A stretch of DNA of 8,240 bases from JBELHJ01 sp042091495 (lineage in GTDB: Bacteria > Bacteroidota > Bacteroidia > Flavobacteriales > Flavobacteriaceae). The notes below the pieces were generated by a model, which saw only the letters and a list, made by a program, of their open reading frames with translations, was not told the origin of the DNA and made no database searches. Positions 1 through 5,466 of this stretch are shown here, piece after piece. The DNA lies in assembly GCA_042091495.1 (NCBI GenBank), contig JBELHJ010000077.1, positions 1 through 8,240 on the forward strand, read 5' to 3'. Made by a program: the position numbers and the translations under genes. How positions within the stretch are numbered: the first letter of the stretch is position 1; each line of letters begins with the position of its first letter.

Positions 1-205
1 TAGTGTCCACAAATGAAGAATCTCTTAAGTGATTGAAAAAAACATAATCCTTAATCGAAACATTATCATCAACATCTTTAGAGTTTTTTGAAAATCTATT
101 ATTGACTTTCAAATTAATAGAATCAGAAGATGCTTGAAGAATAGGCCTTTTTTGACTGAAAGAAAAAAAAGAATTTAAAATAAAAATTAACAAATAATAC
201 CGCAT
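1..205 (-). CDS. N-terminal part of an exported protein, probably a porin-like outer-membrane protein (runs off the window)
   Basis: Translating the minus strand from the ATG at 205 gives 68 codons without a stop, up to the window edge. The protein begins MRYYLLIFILNSFFSFSQKR, a typical Sec signal peptide with probable cleavage near residues 17-18. The next visible part is polar and rich in Asn, Ser and Asp, and then comes the segment SIKDYVFFNHLRDSSFVDT. From memory, that segment resembles the N-terminus of the flavobacterial 'putative porin' family (large outer-membrane beta barrels), but without the barrel this is only a suggestion. An upstream in-frame stop and the lack of another in-frame ATG support this start. 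The gene begins 48 bases after the stop of the S8 protease with no terminator hairpin between them, so read-through from the protease gene is possible. I am confident that this is a real exported protein and only moderately confident of the family. Confidence 0.68.
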   Translation of the reverse strand, partial: MRYYLLIFILNSFFSFSQKRPILQASSDSINLKVNNRFSKNSKDVDDNVSIKDYVFFNHLRDSSFVDT

Positions 206-221
206 AAAATGAATATGCTTA

Positions 222-229
222 TAAATATA
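222..229 (-). promoter_or_regulatory. Weak candidate -7 promoter element for the 205-1 gene
   Basis: The minus strand reads TATATTTA here, one base off the Bacteroidota -7 consensus TAnnTTTG, and ends 16 bases before the ATG at 205. A TTG lies 16 bases upstream (248-246), a little closer than the usual spacing of the -33 element. The region is very AT-rich, so a chance match is likely. Co-transcription with the S8 gene is an equally good explanation. Confidence 0.22.
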
Positions 230-253
230 CCATGATTAGTTATGGCAATTTAA

Positions 254-2179
254 TTATTTAATTAAAATCTTCTTGACAAATGAAGTTTTATTAGTTTTGT
301 AATTAAGTATGTAAAGTCCATCACTGAAATTTGAAGCATCTATTTCAAATGCTGAACTATTATTATTGTTAAATATGTGTGTGAATACCTCTCTTCCATT
401 TTGATCAAACAACAATATATTATCATCTGGAGAAAAATTAACTGATGACATTAATTTAATCTTAGTTTCCAGAGGGTCAAATAAAACCTTAAACTTATTG
501 GATTCAAAATCTGTAACATCTAGGGCAAGGTCATTTGAAGTTATAATTAAAGCATAGTCTTGTTGGTTATTTTGTAAGAATATTTTATGATAGACTGTAA
601 CTTCATAAAATCCTGGAGTAGGATTATCTATATCAATTCGCTCGATATTATCAACATCATTATCATCTTTAATGGCTACACCGGCAACATTATCTGAATT
701 CAATTTCCATGGCAAATATTCATTTGAATCATGAGTAACTCTAATATCTAAATCATTAACCAAAACTTTTCTGTCTGAATTAACTTGTTGAGGAGATGCA
801 GATGCTGCAGGATCTGTCCAACAAATAGAAACTCTTATAGGATCACTATTTGAAACATAAAAAGATGTTGTGTATGTTTCCCCATTTCCAAGAGTTCTTT
901 CTTCTATCAAAGATTTACTTTCTGAATTGTTGGTAATTGTTTCAGCAGCAAACTTTGAGTTAAGTAATCCCCAACCAAAAATAGGATCTGGACCCTTTTT
1001 AGCAGAATCATCATCAGCAGTATGACAAACTAACCCTTTTAAGGTAGCTGACTTCATATATTTATAGTTTAGATTGTAAAAATGTTCTTGCAACAATGCT
1101 AAACTTCCTGTAACATTAGGGGCAGCCATGGATGTACCAGATTTAGTACCATAAGATGACGTAGATTCATCAGTAGTCGAAAAGACTGAAGTTCCATCAC
1201 CAGCAATATCAGGTTTAACTCTATAATCATCTGTAGGACCCTGACTACTTGACGGATTGATAGCTAAAGAAATTAAATTCCCATATGTATCAATTACAGG
1301 ATTAGAGGCATTAGCAACAACTAAATTATTTTTTGCATTTTTTTCAGTAGTTAGCTTATCATAGCCGTAACCCAAAGCTCCAGTATAATTTGATTGGCCT
1401 TCATTCCCAGCTGAAGCAACCATTAAGTAATATGGAGAACTGTAGGCTATATTATCCCATGACACACAATCTGAATTATAATTACCCATCATCCAAGAGG
1501 GTGCATTTTGAACACCATTATCGTTGAAAACAGGCACTCCATATGAATGATTAGATAATAAAAGTGCATTTGATTCTATTTCTCCTATTACCTCAAATGA
1601 ATCTTGAACCCAATTGTAAGTTACTAGATTTGATCTGGGAGCCATACCTTTTGCATTAACATTTATACCAGCTGATGCTATAGTCCCTGCAACATGAGTA
1701 GCATGATCATCATATAGAGAAGAAACCTCTGGTGTAGGAATCTCAACCCTAGGTGGAGCAAAAAAATCACTCGTATCATAAAACTCTCTGTGTGAATCAA
1801 GGATTATTCCACCATCCCATACTCCAATTCTAATATTATAACCTTCAAGATTAAGCCCTAAACCTCCATCAGGAAGAAGAAAATTGGTTCTAGTGGCCTT
1901 TGACGAATTCAAATTGTCCTTACCCATTACAACAACCTTCCCATCAATAATATCATAAACATTTTCTCTATTGATTTTAAGCTGCTTGTTTTGAGATAAA
2001 AAACTTTTAATCCTAGTTGATTTTGAAAGATTTTCTTCTTTAACTTTTTGTTTTAATCTACTCAGATTATCTAAAGAGGATCGTTCTAAGATAGATTTGA
2101 TTTCTATTTTATCTTGTGCATAGGTATTTAAAGATATTATACACAAAAATGCAAAGACGTTAAAGAATGAAATTTTCAT
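254..2179 (-). CDS. Secreted subtilisin-family (S8) serine protease with a type IX secretion C-terminal sorting domain
   Basis: The 641-residue product is a predicted extracellular or cell-surface endopeptidase. A Sec signal peptide covers residues 1-21 (cleavage near TYA-QD), followed by a charged propeptide-like stretch to about residue 100. The catalytic residues of family S8 are visible: Asp122 in GVWDGG, His159 in DDHATHVAGT, oxyanion Asn259 in ASAGNEG and Ser350 in SGTSMAAP. Residues about 430-548 look like the beta-sandwich domain that follows the catalytic domain in KP-43-type subtilases (SICWTDP, VNDLDIRV, GFYEVTVYHK). Residues about 565-641 fit a type A T9SS sorting domain, with LLFDQNGREV, then SDGLYILNY, and a basic end KKILIK. 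It would cross the inner membrane by Sec and the outer membrane by T9SS. It follows the terminator of the SusCD operon and seems to have its own promoter. The DGG and HATH variants of the usual D(S/T)G and HGTH motifs are small deviations; the triad is intact. The natural substrate is unknown. Confidence 0.95.
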   Translation of the reverse strand: MKISFFNVFAFLCIISLNTYAQDKIEIKSILERSSLDNLSRLKQKVKEENLSKSTRIKSFLSQNKQLKINRENVYDIIDGKVVVMGKDNLNSSKATRTNFLLPDGGLGLNLEGYNIRIGVWDGGIILDSHREFYDTSDFFAPPRVEIPTPEVSSLYDDHATHVAGTIASAGINVNAKGMAPRSNLVTYNWVQDSFEVIGEIESNALLLSNHSYGVPVFNDNGVQNAPSWMMGNYNSDCVSWDNIAYSSPYYLMVASAGNEGQSNYTGALGYGYDKLTTEKNAKNNLVVANASNPVIDTYGNLISLAINPSSSQGPTDDYRVKPDIAGDGTSVFSTTDESTSSYGTKSGTSMAAPNVTGSLALLQEHFYNLNYKYMKSATLKGLVCHTADDDSAKKGPDPIFGWGLLNSKFAAETITNNSESKSLIEERTLGNGETYTTSFYVSNSDPIRVSICWTDPAASASPQQVNSDRKVLVNDLDIRVTHDSNEYLPWKLNSDNVAGVAIKDDNDVDNIERIDIDNPTPGFYEVTVYHKIFLQNNQQDYALIITSNDLALDVTDFESNKFKVLFDPLETKIKLMSSVNFSPDDNILLFDQNGREVFTHIFNNNNSSAFEIDASNFSDGLYILNYKTNKTSFVKKILIK

Positions 2180-2201
2180 AGAATTTTCTTTTTACAGCTT
2201 T

Positions 2202-2209
2202 CAAATATA
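2202..2209 (-). promoter_or_regulatory. Candidate Bacteroidota -7 promoter element of the S8 protease gene
   Basis: The minus strand reads TATATTTG, an exact match to the TAnnTTTG -7 element used by the primary sigma factor of Bacteroidota. It ends 22 bases before the ATG at 2179, which leaves room for a short leader. No clear -33 TTTG is present: the expected position falls inside the terminator stem at about 2225-2232, where only TTTA occurs, at short spacing. The leader before the ATG is A-rich (TAAAAAGAAAATTCT) and has no Shine-Dalgarno motif, as is usual in this phylum. Confidence 0.45.
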
Positions 2210-2210
2210 C

Positions 2211-2240
2211 AAAAAATGCCACTCTAAAGAGTGGCATTTT
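2211..2240 (-). terminator. Rho-independent terminator of the susC-susD-lipoprotein operon
   Basis: Bases 2213-2225 and 2228-2240 are perfect inverted repeats (core GCCACTCT / AGAGTGGC), giving a stem of about 12 bp with a TTTA-type loop. On the minus strand the stem is followed by six T residues (2216-2211). The hairpin lies 19 bases after the stop codon of the last lipoprotein gene (2260). An A/T-rich flank on both sides would let it work on the other strand too, but no convergent gene is visible here. Confidence 0.88.
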
Positions 2241-2259
2241 ACATTTTAACGTAAATATT

Positions 2260-3102
2260 CTACTTACCAACTAAAGTTGTTTGTACACCAAAGTCTCCGT
2301 TAAACAAATCTTGAGTTAAGTTTAACACAAAAGTATCGTTACATCCATCATATGTTCCTGAGCCACCCGTATAATATGCTGGCTGACCTGGTTCAATTTC
2401 AATTGAAACCGTTGAGTCTTCATTTAAAACCACTATGACAGGATAAGTAAATCTACCTTCAAAAGATGAATTACCAGTAAGGCCTGCAACGTAATTAGGA
2501 CCCCAAGCGCTATCTAGTGCCCACTTATTATCAAACCCCTCTACAGGCGTTAGCGTAGCATCATAAGCAAAATCTGAGTCACCAACTATATCCAAATCTG
2601 GAGTATCTGCTATGGCGGCATAATCAGTACCAACCGCTAAAATTTGGGTTGGACAGATGGACACAGACTTAGTAATTGCTTTAGAACCATCTACCAAACC
2701 AGCAGAAACATTATTATTTGATGTTCCGGTTAAAACCAAATCAAAAGTTACGTTTTCAGTGATTGTTGAATTTGGATTAACTTCTAAAGTTAGCGTCCCT
2801 GTAAATTCATCAGAAGACATCATTAATTCAGACTGGGATACAATCAAACCATCAATACTAGAGCTAGGATTTTGAATTTCATAAAAAACCTCTATACCAT
2901 TATTAAGTTTTGAATCCAAATCAACTGTTATGTCTAAATATCTAGTTACTCCAACTACAGCTTCAACCGGATCTGCTGAAGAAAATTCTACCCAGCCACT
3001 ATCAGGTATTGCATCGTAACCTAAATCATAAGAATCGTCACATGAAACAAAGCTTAATGATAGAGCAAATAATACTGTAAAAATTTTATTAAATCGCTTC
3101 AT
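2260..3102 (-). CDS. Surface-type lipoprotein, last gene of the SusCD operon (function unknown)
   Basis: The product has 280 residues. A signal peptide ends in the lipobox SFVSC with the lipidated Cys at residue 21, followed by Asp-Asp, in keeping with the acidic export signal that places Bacteroidota lipoproteins on the cell surface. Residues about 35-150 alternate hydrophobic and polar stretches like a beta sandwich of the Calx-beta/Ig type (for example TGTLTLEVNP and TENVTFDLVLTG) and end in SVSICP. Residues about 155-280 form a second part with WGPNYVAGLTGN, FTYPVIVVLNED and GTYDGCNDTFVLNL. Apart from the lipobox, only Cys150 and Cys254 occur, which could form a disulfide. It starts 3 bases after the preceding stop, so translational coupling is likely. 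By position it may be a SusE/SusF-like accessory binding protein, but I recognise no named family and see no catalytic motif. Confidence 0.88.
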   Translation of the reverse strand: MKRFNKIFTVLFALSLSFVSCDDSYDLGYDAIPDSGWVEFSSADPVEAVVGVTRYLDITVDLDSKLNNGIEVFYEIQNPSSSIDGLIVSQSELMMSSDEFTGTLTLEVNPNSTITENVTFDLVLTGTSNNNVSAGLVDGSKAITKSVSICPTQILAVGTDYAAIADTPDLDIVGDSDFAYDATLTPVEGFDNKWALDSAWGPNYVAGLTGNSSFEGRFTYPVIVVLNEDSTVSIEIEPGQPAYYTGGSGTYDGCNDTFVLNLTQDLFNGDFGVQTTLVGK

Positions 3103-3105
3103 AAT

Positions 3106-3927
3106 TTATTGTTTTGTGAATTTATATGTTGTTTGTGCTGGAGCTCCACAATTTGTCTTAGCGTCGTCAGTGAAAGTAATTAAAAATTCAGAGTCGTCGT
3201 TAGCATCGTAACTCTCAGGTGTGTCAGCTGCAGTAAACCAGCCAACAGGATCACCACAGCTACAAGTAGTATCTTGAGTTGGAACTACTATTGTATTACA
3301 AACTAAATTGAATGTAAAAGTTTTATTGAAACTTCCACAATAATCAGGATAAGTTTGAGTGACAAATGATCTTGTTGTAGCATCAACAGATGAAATTGCA
3401 ACTACTGCACCGTCACTTAATGTGGGTCCGTCAATCTCTGCAGACACTTGTTCCATCAAATAATTACCAGTAAATTTTGTTGCTTCAACTGGACACACCA
3501 TGTAAATACTTATTTCTAAAGATTCAGAACCAATTAAAAAGCTATCGCTATCAACGATGTCAATAACTATTTTTTTTGGATCTGTAGTGAGTCCCTCTGT
3601 ATCTAATCCATTAACTACCAAAGTAGCATTATATGCATTGGCAGGAATAGTAACTGTTGTATCAAATGAAAAATTTTCACTATTAGCAGTAGTTAAATCC
3701 TCATTAAGCTTTACCTGAAGAGTCCTATCTTCAGATGAACTTGCTGTACAATCAAATTTGATTTCAACAGAGCCAGTTCCTGAAATAGTTACAGGTAATG
3801 AGGCCGAATTTGTATTGAAATCAACAAGAGACTGTGACCTGTTCCAAATCTTATTTTCATTTTCTTCACATGAAGAAAATAAAGCTAAGGTTAAGATTAA
3901 TAAACCTAAAATCTTATATTTTTTCAT
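3106..3927 (-). CDS. Cysteine-rich surface-type lipoprotein downstream of susD (function unknown)
   Basis: The product has 273 residues. A signal peptide ends in the lipobox LFSSC with the lipidated Cys at residue 20, followed by Glu-Glu, which suggests surface display. Residues about 33-145 look like a Calx-beta-like beta sandwich (TVTIPANAYNATLVVNGL, then KKIVIDIVDSD) and end in YMVCP. The second part (about 148-273) starts KFTGNYLMEQ and ends DDSEFLITFTDD, then TTYKFTKQ. It has seven cysteines besides the lipobox (60, 145, 197, 210, 222, 224, 260), including a Cys-Ser-Cys, so several disulfides are plausible outside the cell. No catalytic motif is visible. It lies 13 bases after susD, and the leader includes a run of A on the minus strand. 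A substrate-binding accessory role in the SusCD system is inferred from position only. Confidence 0.88.
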   Translation of the reverse strand: MKKYKILGLLILTLALFSSCEENENKIWNRSQSLVDFNTNSASLPVTISGTGSVEIKFDCTASSSEDRTLQVKLNEDLTTANSENFSFDTTVTIPANAYNATLVVNGLDTEGLTTDPKKIVIDIVDSDSFLIGSESLEISIYMVCPVEATKFTGNYLMEQVSAEIDGPTLSDGAVVAISSVDATTRSFVTQTYPDYCGSFNKTFTFNLVCNTIVVPTQDTTCSCGDPVGWFTAADTPESYDANDDSEFLITFTDDAKTNCGAPAQTTYKFTKQ

Positions 3928-3940
3928 AATTCTTTTTTTT

Positions 3941-5455
3941 TTAGTAACCTGGGTTTTGTTGAGACACTATAGCCGTATTCCCAGATAATTCAGATTGTGG
4001 TATTGGGAAAGTAAATCTGTAATCAGAGTTAACAAGAGTACACCCAGAGAAGAATGAACACTCAAAATCATCTCTGTCAATAAATCTATTACCTCTGTCT
4101 CCGAGCCTTTTTAAATCTAACCATCTGTGACCTTCAAATAAAAACTCTAGACGTCTTTCATCTAAAATATCACCGAAAGCTTCTTGATCCGTACTGTAAA
4201 CTGGAAGGGTTTGAGCAGATCCATATCTGGCATCTCTTAATTGTTTAATAAAAGTTGCTGCATCTACAAAATCACCTCTATCAGCTGCTGCCTCCGCTCT
4301 AATCAACAACATCTCTGATGATCTAAATACTTTTAAATCATTCATTAAAGGTTGATTTTCACTCCCTGGATATTTGAAAACTAATAATACGTCATCAGCT
4401 TTATAATTTCCGTTTGTGGCATAGCTCTCGTCTGGTGTTGATTCTTCTAGATTTACATTTCTTTCAAGTCTAACGTCATCTGTGCCTTTAAGTAAATTAT
4501 AAACAGAACGACTTACTTCTAAGAATGGACCTCCTGTGTATGACGGATCAGTGAAAGCAAATAAGCTTCCTGCCCAACCTCCACCTCCGGTACCTTGGTT
4601 ATCGTATGAATCATTTACGGTTCTCTCTAAACTAAAGATAGATTCTACAACATTACCATCATCAAAAAATGAAACATATTCAGATTTAGTAGCTATGCTA
4701 TAATCCATTAATAATTCTTCAGCCAAAGTATCTGCTTGGTCGTAATCTCCTTTGTAAGCATACATTCTAGCTTTTAAAGCTTTAATAAAATCAAAATTAA
4801 CAAACTTATCAGATGTAGGAATCGAAGAGTTTTCAAAATTAATAAGTGATTCTGCAAGTGCCAAATCAGCTTCAATAAGAGTATAAAACTCACCATTAGT
4901 ATTACGTTCGAGATTATCAAATACCATGTCAGGTGTAGGAACGAAATCAACTAGAATACCCGCTAAAGCACTATCATCTGTGTAATCTGTAGAAAAGTAA
5001 GACAATATTTTAAAGTGGGCATAAGCACGGAGTGCATAACTCACCCCTTGAACATGTTTGTGTAAACTAATAGCATCTGCATCATCAGCAGGTGGGACAA
5101 TAGTCCCTGCCGCCTCAATTAATCTGTTAGCCTGTCCGATTATTGAATAATTAGAAGACCAAACCGATGAAGGAGCACCAGAGTTAGGTGTCATAATAAA
5201 ATTAAGTAGTCCTGTAGACTGACCACCATTAACATATCCAATATATGCTTCGTCTGTGAACGCCGCTGAAAATGCAATTTCAGCAGTAGTATCAACCCTA
5301 TTGTACAGTGAGTTCAATCCAAGCTGGAGATCATCTACTGTTAAAAAGGCATTTTCTTTACCTAGCGTGCCAGGCTGTTCAATATCAATTGCATCATCAC
5401 ATGATACAAATGAAACTAAAATTAATGCGTAAAATAATTTATATGTAAATTTCAT
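3941..5455 (-). CDS. SusD/RagB-family outer-membrane nutrient-binding lipoprotein
   Basis: The 504-residue product is the surface lipoprotein that caps the SusC barrel and helps capture substrate. The signal peptide ends in SFVSC with lipidated Cys19 followed by Asp-Asp. The N-terminal part (IDIEQPGTLGKENAFLTVDD, then GLNSLYNRV) and the helical, TPR-like middle (YALRAYAHFKILSYFSTDY; ALKARMYAYKGDYDQADTLA) are typical of the family. The family hallmark ILDERRLEFLFEGHRWLDLK is at residues 430-449, FPIPQSE at 483-489, and the protein ends in the usual NPGY. Length is normal for SusD homologues. Cys466 and Cys472 lie close together near the C-terminus and could pair. It follows susC by 11 bases with an A-rich leader. 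The substrate class cannot be read from the sequence: family members bind glycans or, as in RagB, peptides. Confidence 0.96.
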   Translation of the reverse strand: MKFTYKLFYALILVSFVSCDDAIDIEQPGTLGKENAFLTVDDLQLGLNSLYNRVDTTAEIAFSAAFTDEAYIGYVNGGQSTGLLNFIMTPNSGAPSSVWSSNYSIIGQANRLIEAAGTIVPPADDADAISLHKHVQGVSYALRAYAHFKILSYFSTDYTDDSALAGILVDFVPTPDMVFDNLERNTNGEFYTLIEADLALAESLINFENSSIPTSDKFVNFDFIKALKARMYAYKGDYDQADTLAEELLMDYSIATKSEYVSFFDDGNVVESIFSLERTVNDSYDNQGTGGGGWAGSLFAFTDPSYTGGPFLEVSRSVYNLLKGTDDVRLERNVNLEESTPDESYATNGNYKADDVLLVFKYPGSENQPLMNDLKVFRSSEMLLIRAEAAADRGDFVDAATFIKQLRDARYGSAQTLPVYSTDQEAFGDILDERRLEFLFEGHRWLDLKRLGDRGNRFIDRDDFECSFFSGCTLVNSDYRFTFPIPQSELSGNTAIVSQQNPGY

Positions 5456-5466
5456 AATATTTATTT

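Noticed and set aside
231..245. Short inverted repeat (CCAT / ATGG) between the protease and the left-edge gene as a terminator
   Set aside because: The arms are only four to five bases with an eight-base loop and no T run follows, so it is not a credible terminator.
2657..2875. Plus-strand open frame of 72 codons
   Set aside because: It lies wholly inside the well-supported lipoprotein gene on the other strand, has no recognisable domain or translation start context, and looks like a frame shadow.
3758..3988. Plus-strand open frame of 76 codons with a hydrophobic end
   Set aside because: It overlaps the start of the lipoprotein gene and the end of susD in antisense. The hydrophobic stretch comes from the reverse complement of the lipoprotein signal peptide and the T run, and nothing else supports it.
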